The position numbers were made by a program, and so were the translations under genes. A stretch of 33,952 bases of DNA from an uncultured Succinatimonas sp. (lineage in GTDB: Bacteria > Pseudomonadota > Gammaproteobacteria > Enterobacterales > Succinivibrionaceae), in NCBI GenBank assembly GCA_900317105.1, contig ONFP01000017.1, forward strand, positions 1 to 33,952. Direction: 5' to 3'. Position 1 is the first letter of the stretch; every line of letters begins with the position of its first letter. Shown here in pieces: positions 24,340 through 33,855 of the stretch. The notes below the pieces were generated by a model. That model was given only the letters and a program-made list of their open reading frames with translations. It did no database searches and was not told the origin of the DNA.

Positions 24340-25602
24340 TTATGGATTAAATGGCCATACTAGAGGAATAATAAATACACTCACAATGTAGCCAATAATA
24401 CACAATGGAGTACCAACCTTAATATAATCAATAAAGTGCAGTCCGGCTGGATTCATAACCATAACATTTGGTGGAGTGGCAACTGGTGTTGCGAAGGCGC
24501 AGGAGGTTGCAATTGAAATTGCCATTACCACAGCATATGGAGAAACATGAAGCTCCTCAGAAATTGAAATACCGATAGGAATTAGCAGAGCCGCAGTTCC
24601 TGTATTAGACATAAACTGAGTCAGACCGCAGGAAATAATGAACAGGACTGACATCATAACTGTATCTGAAGGATTTTCACCCATCAGTCCAATAACAGAT
24701 TCAGCAATCATCTTACCTGCACCTGTCTTTTCCAATGCACCTGCAATTGGGAGCATACCTGCAAACAGGAATATGGTAACCCAGTCAATTCCCTTATATG
24801 CCTGTTTTTCTGTAATACATTTCGTCATTACACAGGCAACAGCACCGATAATTGCAATCATAGCCTGAGACAAACCTGGAATACCAAAGATAAGGCCATA
24901 GATAACAAAAATCAGAATAGCAAGAACAGTCCAACGCTGACGTGGTGAACCAGATCCAGTAAGTTCGTTACCTAACACACCTAAATCAGAATCATTTTTT
25001 GGAAGAAGCTTTCTTCCAACAAAAACCATGAAGAAAACGCTAATGAAGGCAATTGGAGCGCCAACAAAAGCAAACTCAAAGAAACCAAATGGGGTCAGAC
25101 CATGTTCCTGAAGAGCAGATACCGCAAACATGTTTGGAGGAGTACCAACCATGGTCATCATACCACCCGCGTTAGCCGCTACAGCCATCGCCATAAGGAT
25201 AGCCGTTGCAGGAATCTTTGCCGAGGCACAAACACCGATAACCATTGGCATTAAACATGCGATAGTACCGGTATTTGAAGCAAAAGCTGACATAATGATG
25301 GTAAGAATCATAAATGAAATCATCAGAGGGACTTCACTGGTACCGACTCGTTTTACAACCAGTCTTCCTATAGTCTGAGCAAGGCCAGATTCAAGCATGG
25401 CCGTACCGACTACGAACATACCAGCAAACAGAACAACGGTATCGTTGGACAGTCCGGAGAAGGTTTCTTTAGGCGTAAGAACTCCAAACACACCTAAACT
25501 AAGAGTTCCTAATATTGAAGTTACGGCAACAGGAATCAACTCTGTTACAAACAGAAATGCCACTACGCCGAGTACGATTAAAGTTATTGTAGCGTGATCC
25601 AT
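24340..25602 (-). CDS. SLC13/DASS-family anion symporter
   Basis: A 420-residue integral membrane protein with about 10-11 hydrophobic segments. Both halves carry the SLC13 Ser-Asn-Thr signature (FASNTGTIA and FMSNTGTAA), which in the Vibrio INDY structure binds sodium and the carboxylate. Each is followed by a TPPN motif (VGTPPNMFA, VATPPNVMV). By family it imports or exchanges divalent anions such as C4-dicarboxylates, citrate or sulfate with sodium. C4-dicarboxylate transport would fit a succinate-producing fermenter (inference). An AAGGATAG Shine-Dalgarno precedes the ATG. It is a single gene, next to but not cotranscribed with the LysR gene. Confidence 0.93.
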   Translation of the reverse strand: MDHATITLIVLGVVAFLFVTELIPVAVTSILGTLSLGVFGVLTPKETFSGLSNDTVVLFAGMFVVGTAMLESGLAQTIGRLVVKRVGTSEVPLMISFMILTIIMSAFASNTGTIACLMPMVIGVCASAKIPATAILMAMAVAANAGGMMTMVGTPPNMFAVSALQEHGLTPFGFFEFAFVGAPIAFISVFFMVFVGRKLLPKNDSDLGVLGNELTGSGSPRQRWTVLAILIFVIYGLIFGIPGLSQAMIAIIGAVACVMTKCITEKQAYKGIDWVTIFLFAGMLPIAGALEKTGAGKMIAESVIGLMGENPSDTVMMSVLFIISCGLTQFMSNTGTAALLIPIGISISEELHVSPYAVVMAISIATSCAFATPVATPPNVMVMNPAGLHFIDYIKVGTPLCIIGYIVSVFIIPLVWPFNP

Positions 25603-25798
25603 ACTCTATCCTTATGTTGGTAAAAAATACCTGTTCCTTTTTTACCATGTTATAAAAGGCTTTTATGTGAGAGATTACGCAACGAAGAAAAGATTGATTG
25701 AATTAATTAGAAAAATGTTATCAATTTCAAATAAAAAAGCACATAAAAAAAGATTTAAAAATAATTAGATCGAAGAATAAGAAGAAGAAAAAAACAAA

Positions 25799-26707
25799 TT
25801 ACTCACACTTACCGCAATTTGAACAGCCATTGCAGACAGCACGCATACCGCATTTATCGCATTTGACTCGAAAAAAAGGCTTATAAAGATCTGAATCGTA
25901 AATCTGCAATCCTAAAGCATCTACAAGCTTAAATCTGATATCCTTACCTATATAGGTAAGACCAGATTTAAAAGCCTGAGTACTCTGAACTGCACTGCCT
26001 TCTATATGGTATCTGCGACCATCCTTTACAAAATAATTGCCTGTACCACAGAAAATAAAAGTAACGTTATATCTACAACATTCATCAGATAGTTTTTTTA
26101 CCCATTCATAATGACATTCGCGGGCTCCAGCGTAATTCTCTCCATCACAGATTACCTGCTCAAGCTGGCCTGAAGCTAAATACTTATCCAGAGAGACCGG
26201 CCCAATAAAAGGAGCACACATCACACCTTTATGTTTAAACGGTAAATCCAGAAGAATAGGAATTCTCTCATCTGCACGTCGCTGATTCTCGGCAGAAACA
26301 TTAAAGAAAACATTCTCATATCCATCATGCCAGTCTGCTGGTAAATGCGACATTACTCGCTGAGGTCTTTTGGTTAAAAGAAAGAATTTAACATCTGAAC
26401 GCTGACGAATGATTTTCCATGCTTCATCTCTCCAGAGATCGGCTTCCTCCAAAAAGAAATCAGAAGTCATACAGACTCGAAGCATCTCTCCAGACTGAAC
26501 CTTATATGCACCGTTCTTATTTTTCTCAAGAGGATAATAGAAAGACTTAGTCCGATAGATATCGGCACCGTTTCTGTCTCGAATACTATCCTGAAAAAAC
26601 ATATAACAGTTTCTACAGCCTTCAGAGATTTTTATACAACCGTGCCAAGGATTCCAGATATCGTGCAAAACAGATACCTCAGTTTTAAACGAAACGTCCA
26701 GAGACAA
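25799..26707 (-). CDS. DUF5131 (Gp37/Gp68-like) protein with an extra C-terminal Cys cluster
   Basis: A 302-residue protein of the phage Gp37/Gp68 (DUF5131) family. The family N-terminal signature is present as WNPWHGC at 18-24 and SEGCRNCYM at 28-36, giving C24-x6-C31-x2-C34, a radical-SAM-like three-Cys pattern of unproven role. Other family motifs are MTSDFFLEEADLW and FFLLTKRPQRV. Unusual is the C-terminal tail with six Cys (283, 286, 292, 295, 298, 301; C-x2-C-x5-C-x2-C-x2-C-x2-C), which could hold an added Fe-S cluster or zinc. The start is TTG; no in-frame ATG exists between the rpoD stop and the conserved signature. There are no phage genes around it. Confidence 0.88.
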   Translation of the reverse strand: MSLDVSFKTEVSVLHDIWNPWHGCIKISEGCRNCYMFFQDSIRDRNGADIYRTKSFYYPLEKNKNGAYKVQSGEMLRVCMTSDFFLEEADLWRDEAWKIIRQRSDVKFFLLTKRPQRVMSHLPADWHDGYENVFFNVSAENQRRADERIPILLDLPFKHKGVMCAPFIGPVSLDKYLASGQLEQVICDGENYAGARECHYEWVKKLSDECCRYNVTFIFCGTGNYFVKDGRRYHIEGSAVQSTQAFKSGLTYIGKDIRFKLVDALGLQIYDSDLYKPFFRVKCDKCGMRAVCNGCSNCGKCE

Positions 26708-26708
26708 T

Positions 26709-26730
26709 AATCCCCGGAGAACCGGGGATT
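26709..26730 (-). terminator. Hairpin between rpoD and the DUF5131 gene
   Basis: AATCCCCGG (26709-26717) pairs perfectly with CCGGGGATT (26722-26730) over a 4-nt loop. The tail has few T bases. The 3' arm contains GGGGA, the only Shine-Dalgarno candidate for the TTG start at 26707. It may act as a weak rpoD terminator, a translational gate, or both. Confidence 0.6.
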
Positions 26731-26737
26731 GAAAAGA

Positions 26738-28696
26738 TTAATCTAGGAAACCGCGAAGGCCTTGAGATCTGCAAGGATGACGCAGCTTTCTTAAGGCTTT
26801 AGCCTCAATCTGACGAATACGCTCACGGGTAACACCAAACTGTCGACCAACTTCTTCAAGAGTATGATCAGATGGCATACCGATACCAAAACGCATACGC
26901 AGAACCTGAGCTTCACGTGGAGGCATTTCGTCAAGAACACCGTTAATAGCATTCTTCAGGCTCTCTGATGTAGCAGCTTCAGCTGGTACAACAATTGAGC
27001 TATCCTCAATGAAATCGCCTAAATGTGAATCGTCATCATCACCAACAGGAGTCTCTAAAGAAATAGGCTCCTTAGCAATCTTCATTACCTTACGGATCTT
27101 CTCCTCAGGTAAGCCCATCTTTACAGAAAGCTCTTCTGGAGTTGGTTCTCTGCCCTTCTCCTGAAGCATCTGTCTGGAAATACGGTTCAGCTTGTTAATG
27201 GTCTCAATCATGTGAACAGGAATACGGATGGTACGAGCCTGATCAGCAATTGATCTTGTAATTGCCTGTCTAATCCACCAGGTAGCATAAGTGGAGAACT
27301 TGTAACCACGACGGTACTCAAACTTATCCACAGCCTTCATCAGACCGATGTTACCTTCCTGAATCAGATCCAGGAACTGTAAACCACGGTTTGTATACTT
27401 CTTGGCAATAGAAATAACCAGACGAAGGTTAGCTTCAACCATGTCTTTCTTAGCTTTCTTAGCCAGAGCATCGCCCTTCATAACACGTCTTGCAAGATCA
27501 CGCAGACGAGCAATAGAAATGCCAGAGTTTTCTTCGATCTCACGAAGAACATTTACACACTTCTGAACATCAGCCTCATATTCTTTAAACTTGGCGTGTG
27601 AAGGTTTCTTAACCTTGCAGGCTTTCTCGAACCAGCCCATGTCGGCAACATTCTCATTTTCGTTATAGAACTTCTTGAGCTCGTCAATTTTCATTCCACA
27701 ACGGCCAACAGCAATTTCTCTGATTCTTCTGTCCTGACGCTTAACACTATCCATAGTGTCATGCATCTTGCGAAGTAATGACTCAAGCTGAGAAGGAACA
27801 ATCTTGAAGCACTGGAAGATTTCAATCAGCTTATCAAGTTCCTTCTGATACTTCTTGTCGGTCATAGACTTCTGACGAGCTGCAGTTACCTTGTCAAACT
27901 GCACTCTAAGTTCAGTAAATCTCTTGCGGGTTTCTTCTGGATCAGGACCAGAATCATTTGGAGAATCTGCACCATCGTCAGCATCATCCAGATCATCATC
28001 TTCATCTGAATCATCAGAAATCTGAGCCTTCTTCTTGGATTTCTTAGCGCTCTTCTTTGAAGGTGCATCACCTAAATCGATATCACCATCAGCCTCGTCA
28101 AGAGCTTCAAGCTCCTTATCCAGCTCTGCTTCAGCGTTCTCATCAATATCTTCAAGAACTTCAGTGTCATCCTGAGAAGGTGCACCATCAGCAAAACCGT
28201 TGATAATGTCGCCAATCTTGATTTCAGATAAAGGATCCATTGTCTGCTCGTAACGTGCAAACAGTTCTTCCATTGCCTGAGGATACTCTACAAGACAAAC
28301 CTGAACTTCATTAGTACCTTTCTCAATTCTCTTTGAGATCTCGATTTCGTCTTTGCGGGTTAACAGAGAAACGTTACCCATTTCACGCATATACATGCGA
28401 ACCGGATCAGTTGTTCTGCCAATATCAACAGAACTGTCCAGCTGATTTGCTACAATTTCGACATCTTCAGAGTCAGTCTGGGAATTGCCATTCAGAAGAA
28501 TATCGTCTGCCTCTGGAGGAGTTTCACATACAGTGATACCCATATCAACAAAGGTCTGAATGAAAACTGAAAGCTGATCGCCACTAATAATATCAGGTGG
28601 AATTAAATCATTGATTTCATCAATTGTTAAGTAACCTTGTTCTTTACCCTTAGCGATAAGTTGCTTGAACTCAGTACTTGCAGAATTATTATCCAT
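26738..28696 (-). CDS. rpoD: RNA polymerase primary sigma factor, sigma-70
   Basis: A 652-residue housekeeping sigma factor (E. coli 613). Region 1.1 is at the N-terminus. Region 1.2 holds [19 protein letters not shown] non-conserved region carries an expanded Asp/Glu-rich and Lys-rich spacer at about 170-255 ([16 protein letters not shown]), which explains the extra length. Region 2 holds [25 protein letters not shown]-type sequence and [20 protein letters not shown]. Region 3, then region 4.2 with [20 protein letters not shown], complete the protein. In many gammaproteobacteria rpoD sits in rpsU-dnaG-rpoD; here the upstream neighbour is yebC, so the macromolecular-synthesis operon is broken up. 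Confidence 0.97.
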   Translation of the reverse strand: MDNNSASTEFKQLIAKGKEQGYLTIDEINDLIPPDIISGDQLSVFIQTFVDMGITVCETPPEADDILLNGNSQTDSEDVEIVANQLDSSVDIGRTTDPVRMYMREMGNVSLLTRKDEIEISKRIEKGTNEVQVCLVEYPQAMEELFARYEQTMDPLSEIKIGDIINGFADGAPSQDDTEVLEDIDENAEAELDKELEALDEADGDIDLGDAPSKKSAKKSKKKAQISDDSDEDDDLDDADDGADSPNDSGPDPEETRKRFTELRVQFDKVTAARQKSMTDKKYQKELDKLIEIFQCFKIVPSQLESLLRKMHDTMDSVKRQDRRIREIAVGRCGMKIDELKKFYNENENVADMGWFEKACKVKKPSHAKFKEYEADVQKCVNVLREIEENSGISIARLRDLARRVMKGDALAKKAKKDMVEANLRLVISIAKKYTNRGLQFLDLIQEGNIGLMKAVDKFEYRRGYKFSTYATWWIRQAITRSIADQARTIRIPVHMIETINKLNRISRQMLQEKGREPTPEELSVKMGLPEEKIRKVMKIAKEPISLETPVGDDDDSHLGDFIEDSSIVVPAEAATSESLKNAINGVLDEMPPREAQVLRMRFGIGMPSDHTLEEVGRQFGVTRERIRQIEAKALRKLRHPCRSQGLRGFLD

Positions 28697-28737
28697 TTAT
28701 CTTAGTAGTCCTGGGAGCTGTAGTCATATGACACGAA

Positions 28738-28761
28738 ATGGGTAAGGTTACCCTTGCCCAT
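28738..28761 (-). terminator. Hairpin between yebC and rpoD
   Basis: ATGGGTAAGG (28738-28747) pairs with CCTTGCCCAT (28752-28761), with one mismatch or wobble, over a 4-nt loop. It lies downstream of yebC and in the rpoD leader. The tail is poor in T, so it may be a weak terminator or a leader structure. Confidence 0.45.
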
Positions 28762-28822
28762 CCCGACTTAATATTTATAGGCTAGAAAATCACAAAAAGC
28801 AAAAAGATTTTCGCAATTTTTT

Positions 28823-29581
28823 TTATTCTAGCTCAAGGTCATCAGGTAGTGATGCGTTGTGATAAACGTTCTGGACATCATCAAGATCTTCCATTGCGTC
28901 AATCATTCGCATGAACTTAACTGCAGTTTCAGCGTCTAACTGAGCTTCAGTTGATGGAACCATAGAAATTTCAGCATTTGTAGGCTTAATTGATGCAGCT
29001 TCAAATGCCTCAACAACATCAGCGAAAGACTCTGGAGCAGTATAAACATCGATTGAACCATCATCGTTGGTTACAATGTCATCAGCACCAGCCTCTAGAC
29101 CGATTTCCATTGCCTTTTCTTCATCAATAGGCATCTTTCCATCTTCGTCTTCAGCGAAACTGATAACACCTTTCTTGGTGAACAGGTAGCCAACAGAACC
29201 TGAAGTACCCAGATTACCACCAAACTTGGTAAAGGCGTGTCTTACGTCAGATGCAGTACGGTTGTGGTTATCAGTCATGCATTCAACCATAACAGCAGCA
29301 CCGCCAACACCGTAACCTTCGTAGGTGATGTTCTCTAAATCAACACCATCACCACCGCCAACACCACGCTCGATTGCACGCTTGATGGTATCACGAGTCA
29401 TGTTCTGAGCTAATGCAGCAACAACTGCAGAACGTAAACGAGGGTTGCTTGATTCATCACCGCCACCCATACGAGCAGCAGTTGTGATTTCACGAATCAG
29501 TTTTGTAAAGATTTTTCCACGCTTAGCATCCTGTGCTGCCTTACGGAAACGAATATTGGCCCACTTGGAATGTCCTGACAT
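28823..29581 (-). CDS. yebC: YebC/PmpR-family protein
   Basis: A 252-residue member of the YebC family (E. coli YebC 246), beginning [22 protein letters not shown], the near-invariant family N-terminus. The middle has the [15 protein letters not shown] segment and the family [19 protein letters not shown] motif. Proteins of this family are described as transcriptional regulators, and more recently as ribosome-associated factors helping translation of proline-rich stretches. It lies 26 nt behind aspS with an AGGAG Shine-Dalgarno, so it is cotranscribed with it; aspS and yebC are also near each other in enterobacteria. Confidence 0.95.
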   Translation of the reverse strand: MSGHSKWANIRFRKAAQDAKRGKIFTKLIREITTAARMGGGDESSNPRLRSAVVAALAQNMTRDTIKRAIERGVGGGDGVDLENITYEGYGVGGAAVMVECMTDNHNRTASDVRHAFTKFGGNLGTSGSVGYLFTKKGVISFAEDEDGKMPIDEEKAMEIGLEAGADDIVTNDDGSIDVYTAPESFADVVEAFEAASIKPTNAEISMVPSTEAQLDAETAVKFMRMIDAMEDLDDVQNVYHNASLPDDLELE

Positions 29582-29607
29582 TTTTTTCTCCTACTTCACG
29601 CCTAGCG

Positions 29608-31377
29608 TTATTTTTCGATATCGGTTACAGCAATAGCAAGCTCATTTAAAGCATCGCTGTTTGCAAAATTAGGTGCATCTGTCATTAAACATGCAGCTGC
29701 TGTTGTCTTAGGGAACGCAATTACATCACGAATATTGTCGGTGCCTGCGATAAGCATAGTTACACGATCCAGACCAAATGCAAGACCAGCGTGTGGAGGA
29801 GCACCGAATGATAGAGCGTCTAACAGGAAGCCAAACTTCTCGCGAGCCTCTTCCTTAGAAATACCTAAAACAGTAAACACAGCGTTCTGCATATTCTGAT
29901 CATAGATACGAACAGAACCACCTCCTGACTCATAACCGTTGATTACAAGGTCATATGCATCAGCATAAACTGACATAGGGTCAGCAATCAGCTGCTCTGG
30001 AGTTACATCCTTAGGAGCAGTAAATGGGTGGTGCATAGCAGTTAAACCAGCTTCTTCGGTCATCTCGAACATTGGGAAGTCAACAACCCATAATGCCTTA
30101 TAACCGTCAGCAACAAGATTTGCATCCTTTGCAGTCTTAAGACGCAGTGCACCCATGGCTGTTGCAGTCTTAACTCTTGGACCACAGCCGATAAATACCA
30201 TATCGCCGTCTTTAGCACCTGATAAAGCTACTAAATCAGTTAACTCTTTCTCTGTTACGTGCTTGCCGAAGGAAGCTTTCAAGCCTTCTGCGCCTTTAGC
30301 AATCTCATTAACCTTGATGTACAGAAGACCTGAACCGCCCATCTTCTTGACATAATCAGTATAGTCATCAATCTGACGACGGGTCAGTGCTGCGCCGCCT
30401 GGCAGAGCGAAAGCGATAACACGTGACTTATCATCACATGCAGCCTCTGATAAAACCTTGAACTCTGAATTCTTAACAGCTTCATCAACCAGCTTTAATT
30501 CAAAGTCGATTCTTAAATCAGGCTTGTCAGAGCCGAATCGATCCATTGCATCTTCCCAGGTCATTACAGGAAGCTTGCCTAAATCAACATTCTTCATGTT
30601 CTTGAACAGAGAAACAATCATTTCCTCCATGATGTCTCTTACGTCCTGAGAAGTCATGAAAGAGGTCTCAACATCGATCTGAGTGAACTCAGGCTGTCTG
30701 TCAGCACGAAGATCTTCGTCTCTGAAGCACTTTACAATCTGATAGTATCTGTCGTAACCCGCAATCATCAGCAACTGCTTGAATAGCTGTGGTGACTGAG
30801 GTAAAGCATAGAACTTACCATGGTGAACACGTGAAGGAACCAGATAATCACGAGCACCTTCAGGAGTAGCTTTAGTCAGCATTGGGGTTTCGATATCTAA
30901 GAAACCATGTGAATCCATAAACTGACGTACAAAATGGGTAATCTTTGCACGGGTGGTTAACATATTAACCATCTGTGGACGGCGTAGGTCTAAGTATCTG
31001 TAACGTAAACGCTGCTCTTCAGTATTTTCCTGATTGAAGTCAAGAGGAAGTGGAGCTGCCTTGTTGAAGATCTTAAGTTCACTGGCGTAAACTTCGATTT
31101 CACCTGTTGCCATCTTTGAATTGATCTGATCAGCAGGACGTGCTTTTACAGTACCCTTCACGCAGATACAGAACTCATTTCTTAAAGTTGAAGCAACTTC
31201 ATGTAACTGCTGATTATCAGGCTCAAATACCACCTGAACAATACCGGTACGGTCACGAAGATCAATAAAAATTAAACCACCTAAATCGCGTCTACGGTTA
31301 ACCCAGCCACATAGTGTAACCTGAGTATCTTTGGCGCTAAGATTTACATTACCACAGTAAATTGAACGCATTGACAT
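29608..31377 (-). CDS. aspS: Aspartyl-tRNA synthetase
   Basis: A 589-residue class IIb synthetase (E. coli 590) charging tRNA-Asp. The N-terminal OB-fold anticodon domain begins with YCGNVNL and [16 protein letters not shown]. Class II motif 2 is [18 protein letters not shown], and motif 3 is [21 protein letters not shown]. The bacterial GAD insertion lies between about 290 and 420. Start chosen as the first ATG of MSMRS with GAGG 13 nt upstream; the second ATG, two codons on, is further from it. It is the first gene of aspS-yebC and has a clear sigma-70 promoter and a structured leader of about 155 nt. Confidence 0.97.
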   Translation of the reverse strand: MSMRSIYCGNVNLSAKDTQVTLCGWVNRRRDLGGLIFIDLRDRTGIVQVVFEPDNQQLHEVASTLRNEFCICVKGTVKARPADQINSKMATGEIEVYASELKIFNKAAPLPLDFNQENTEEQRLRYRYLDLRRPQMVNMLTTRAKITHFVRQFMDSHGFLDIETPMLTKATPEGARDYLVPSRVHHGKFYALPQSPQLFKQLLMIAGYDRYYQIVKCFRDEDLRADRQPEFTQIDVETSFMTSQDVRDIMEEMIVSLFKNMKNVDLGKLPVMTWEDAMDRFGSDKPDLRIDFELKLVDEAVKNSEFKVLSEAACDDKSRVIAFALPGGAALTRRQIDDYTDYVKKMGGSGLLYIKVNEIAKGAEGLKASFGKHVTEKELTDLVALSGAKDGDMVFIGCGPRVKTATAMGALRLKTAKDANLVADGYKALWVVDFPMFEMTEEAGLTAMHHPFTAPKDVTPEQLIADPMSVYADAYDLVINGYESGGGSVRIYDQNMQNAVFTVLGISKEEAREKFGFLLDALSFGAPPHAGLAFGLDRVTMLIAGTDNIRDVIAFPKTTAAACLMTDAPNFANSDALNELAIAVTDIEK

Positions 31378-31461
31378 AAAATTATATTAGCCTCTTTATC
31401 TATAGGCATAGACTAGAAAAATGGCAGATCTCTCCATTATATAAAAGCTTAACGGCCTTTA

Positions 31462-31495
31462 TTTATGGACTAATCTCAGAAGACTCGTCCGTAAA
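31462..31495 (-). promoter_or_regulatory. aspS leader hairpin
   Basis: In the minus-strand transcript TTTACGGAC pairs with GTCCATAAA (9 bp, one G-U). A single G-A mismatch follows, then AGTCT/AGATT (5 bp) closing a TCUG-type tetraloop. It sits between the predicted promoter and aspS and has no T-run, so it is a leader structure rather than a terminator. Confidence 0.55.
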
Positions 31496-31539
31496 ACATG
31501 AACAGATCGCGCAAAATAACACTATTTCAAAATTTCCAC

Positions 31540-31568
31540 ATTATACGAAATAAATGAGATCTAATCAA
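31540..31568 (-). promoter_or_regulatory. aspS-yebC promoter
   Basis: On the minus strand TTGATT (31563-31568) and a perfect TATAAT (31540-31545) are separated by exactly 17 bp. Transcription would start near 31533, about 155 nt before aspS. Confidence 0.75.
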
Positions 31569-31895
31569 CAATTTCAGAATATTAGATATTGGTTAAATGG
31601 CTTTAATACGCCAATTTTGCGGTTATATATTTTTTGTAAAATAAGATGATCCAACAAGGTGAATTCTTCGTAGCTCAATCAGAATATGTTTAAACTATAA
31701 ATATATTCACTTTTCAAGTTATGATTATGATAAGGAGCAAACTTAGTAAAAGAACAAAATTTTTTCAAAATATGAAGATAACTCCACCATAACTTAATAA
31801 GTTATATTTCAACTAACGTCAAAAACTGTGATCTGGTGCAAATTTCTGCACCATTCTTAAACAATTCTTTATCACACAGCAAAAAAGTAAAATTA

Positions 31896-31904
31896 TGCTA
31901 AAAT
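31896..31904 (+). promoter_or_regulatory. Extended -10 promoter of the first binding-protein gene
   Basis: TGCTAAAAT (TG-N-TAAAAT) lies 27 nt before the start codon, with a weak -35. A strong AAGGAGG Shine-Dalgarno follows at 31916-31922. Confidence 0.55.
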
Positions 31905-31930
31905 GAGACAAGCCTAAGGAGGTTTATTCT

Positions 31931-32728
31931 ATGATCAATGCTCTTAAGAAAATCGTTTTTGCAGCTTGTATTGGAGTTATGTCCTTTTCAAGTGTTGCAG
32001 CCCCTGAATCAGCTACTCAGAAAAAAGTATTAAATGTCGGTTGTGAGGGTGCATTTGCACCTTTCACTTATATAAATGATGAAGGTAATATCACAGGATT
32101 TGATATTGACCTGATAAAAGAGCTTGGTGAACACTTAGGTTATGATGTCAAAATCAATGTAATGCAGTTTGACGGCCTGATTCCATCCCTAATGGTTGGC
32201 AACATCGACCTGATTATTTCAGGTTTCACCATTACAGATGAAAGAGCCAAAAAGGTAGATTTCTCTGATCCATATTATCTCTGCGGTATGAGTTATGTTA
32301 TCAATAAGAAGAATCTAAATAAATACGACTCTTATGAAAAGCTCAACGGACAAACTCTGTGCACTCAGCTAGCAGCAACCGGAACTAACTTTGCTCAGAA
32401 GTACCTGCCAAAGTCACACTTAAAGATATTCAATGCTCCACCAGAGACTTATATTGAATTAGGTAATGACAGCTGTGTAGCTGCAGTTCATGATAAGCCA
32501 GTAAATGATTTCTTCCTGGCAAGAGATGTTTCCGGTAAATTCACTTCTGTTGAAATTACTCAGCATATTAACAAAGAATACTATGGTATTGCTGTACAGA
32601 AAGGTAACACCAAGCTTCTTAAAGAAATTAACAAGGGCTTAAAGGAGATCGAGAGTAATGGAGTTTTCGAGAAAGTAAGTAAACACTGGTTCGGATACAA
32701 TATTCTTGAATCTCTTAAAGAAGAGTAA
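31931..32728 (+). CDS. Periplasmic amino-acid-binding protein (solute-binding family 3)
   Basis: A 265-residue ABC-type binding protein. The signal peptide (MINALKKIVFAACIGVMSFSSVAA) is type I, with no lipobox Cys. The two-lobed core has GCEGAFAPFTY, GFDIDLIKELGEHLGY, the ligand-pocket SGFTITDERAKKVDFSDPYY with Arg105 (expected to hold the ligand carboxylate) and a C-terminal VSKHWFG. This matches polar amino-acid binders such as HisJ/GlnH/ArtJ. No permease or ATPase gene is adjacent, so it must serve a transporter encoded elsewhere. A strong AAGGAGG Shine-Dalgarno precedes the ATG, and its own terminator follows. Confidence 0.93.
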   Translation: MINALKKIVFAACIGVMSFSSVAAPESATQKKVLNVGCEGAFAPFTYINDEGNITGFDIDLIKELGEHLGYDVKINVMQFDGLIPSLMVGNIDLIISGFTITDERAKKVDFSDPYYLCGMSYVINKKNLNKYDSYEKLNGQTLCTQLAATGTNFAQKYLPKSHLKIFNAPPETYIELGNDSCVAAVHDKPVNDFFLARDVSGKFTSVEITQHINKEYYGIAVQKGNTKLLKEINKGLKEIESNGVFEKVSKHWFGYNILESLKEE

Positions 32729-32746
32729 GTTCAGTATCAATTAAAG

Positions 32747-32772
32747 AAACAGGCATCATGCCTGTTTTTTTT
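32747..32772 (+). terminator. Terminator after the first binding-protein gene
   Basis: AAACAGGC (32747-32754) pairs with GCCTGTTT (32760-32767) over a 5-nt loop, followed by a T-rich tract. Confidence 0.92.
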
Positions 32773-32917
32773 CTTTTCTTATTATAATCTCAAACCTCAT
32801 CTCATAATTATCAAATCTCACTAAGCTTTAGTCACAAAAAATATACATTCTTAAAACAAACACAGAACTCTAATCTATCATTGAGAAATGATATGAATAT
32901 ATTGAGGTATGTTATAA

Positions 32918-33709
32918 GTGCTAAAAAGAACACTTGTGCTCTGCTTTACAATGATTTTAATCTTAATCATGATTTCTGCTGTGTCGGTTATTATCGCCAG
33001 ACAGAAAGTAATACGTGTAGGAGTGGACGGATTCAGTGCACCTTTCAGTATAACAAACAGTTTTGGAGATCTGAGCGGTTATGATGTAGATATAATAAAA
33101 GCTATAGCAAAAAAGCTGGATTACAAAATTGAATTCAAAATCATTGCCTTTACAGGTTTAGAAAACAATCTGAATAACCGTCTTGTAGATGTTGTTTTGG
33201 CACCTATGGATAGTAACACTCCAGAGAATCAGAGTAGAAATATTATTTACTCCAAGCCTTATTTCTTCAATTATCTAACAATGATGAAAATAAAGCATAA
33301 AGATATAAAACTTAACGAAGAAGGAGAATTTGAGAAAGATTCAATTCTATGTATACCAAACAAACCTTTTATTCTAAACTTCGTTAGAACTCATTATATA
33401 AATACAATCTTAAAGATATATAACGGCTCAAATCTGGCGATTGACGCTCTTTATGAAAACGAATGCGATGTAATAATAGATACGAAATCAAGCAATGAAT
33501 ATTACCGTACAAAACATAACCTAAATAAGCTTGAGATAAAGCCTATCTATAGTGATGACGCCTATAATCACACTTATAAAATAGCAATGAGTATACATAG
33601 ACCAGATCTGTTTGAACAGATAAACAAAGGACTAGAACACTTAATTCAGACAGGTGAAATTAATAAAATACACCAAAAATGGTTCTCTTCTGATTACTGT
33701 AAACAATAG
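32918..33709 (+). CDS. Membrane-anchored family-3 binding protein, altered ligand pocket
   Basis: A 263-residue paralogue of the preceding protein, starting with GTG (GAGG 10 nt upstream). The N-terminus (LVLCFTMILILIMISAVSVIIA) is a long hydrophobic segment with no clear cleavage site, suggesting an uncleaved anchor with the binding domain in the periplasm. The fold is recognisable (GVDGFSAPFSI, GYDVDIIKAIAKKL, YSKPYF, HQKWF). At the position of the carboxylate-binding Arg the sequence is TPENQSRNII (101-110), so the usual TPER Arg is replaced. It may bind a different ligand or act as a sensor or decoy. No permease is nearby. It is separated from the first gene by a terminator. Confidence 0.82.
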   Translation: MLKRTLVLCFTMILILIMISAVSVIIARQKVIRVGVDGFSAPFSITNSFGDLSGYDVDIIKAIAKKLDYKIEFKIIAFTGLENNLNNRLVDVVLAPMDSNTPENQSRNIIYSKPYFFNYLTMMKIKHKDIKLNEEGEFEKDSILCIPNKPFILNFVRTHYINTILKIYNGSNLAIDALYENECDVIIDTKSSNEYYRTKHNLNKLEIKPIYSDDAYNHTYKIAMSIHRPDLFEQINKGLEHLIQTGEINKIHQKWFSSDYCKQ

Positions 33710-33731
33710 TTTTAAGGTATATAGAAACACA

Positions 33732-33757
33732 AAACCCAGTCACAAAGGACTGGGTTT
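33732..33757 (-). terminator. Terminator of the 5S-tRNA-Asp (rRNA) operon
   Basis: AAACCCAGT (33732-33740) pairs perfectly with ACTGGGTTT (33749-33757) over an 8-nt loop. On the minus strand it ends in TTTTGTGTTT, directly after tRNA-Asp. Confidence 0.85.
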
Positions 33758-33768
33758 ATGTAAAAAAG

Positions 33769-33845
33769 TGGCGGAACGGACGGGAATCGAACCCGCGACC
33801 TCCTGCGTGACAGGCAGGCATTCTAACCGGCTGAACTACCGCTCC
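33769..33845 (-). tRNA. tRNA-Asp (anticodon GTC)
   Basis: A 77-nt cloverleaf with acceptor GGAGCGG paired to CCGTTCC with one G-U, anticodon stem CCTGC/GCAGG around loop CTGTCAC (GTC), T arm CGGG/CCCG with TTCGATT, and an encoded CCA. It follows 5S rRNA by about 10 nt, an arrangement seen in several E. coli rRNA operons. Confidence 0.97.
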
Positions 33846-33855
33846 ACGTTATAGG

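Larger units (their letters stand above)
31378..31930. other. Divergent intergenic region between aspS and a binding-protein gene
   Basis: About 550 AT-rich bases with no convincing gene. The left part holds the aspS leader hairpin and promoter on the minus strand. The right part holds an inverted repeat TGGTGCA/TGCACCA (31834-31840, 31847-31853) and an extended -10 box for the binding-protein gene. Around 31675 a short stretch resembles a tRNA D-arm but no cloverleaf can be drawn. Confidence 0.55.

Noticed and set aside
31462-31495. Hammerhead or TPP riboswitch suggested by CUGAGA in the aspS leader
   Set aside because: The rest of the conserved core of either RNA is missing; only a plain hairpin is supported.
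31668-31690. tRNA-like stretch CGTAGCTCAATCAG
   Set aside because: Resembles a D-arm, but there is no matching GAGC, anticodon arm or acceptor stem around it.
31834-31853. NtrC site or sigma-54 promoter suggested by TGGTGCA-N6-TGCACCA
   Set aside because: The half-sites are in the everted order compared with NtrC sites, and the GG-to-GC spacing is 11 rather than the 10 required for a -24/-12 promoter. It may still be some other operator.
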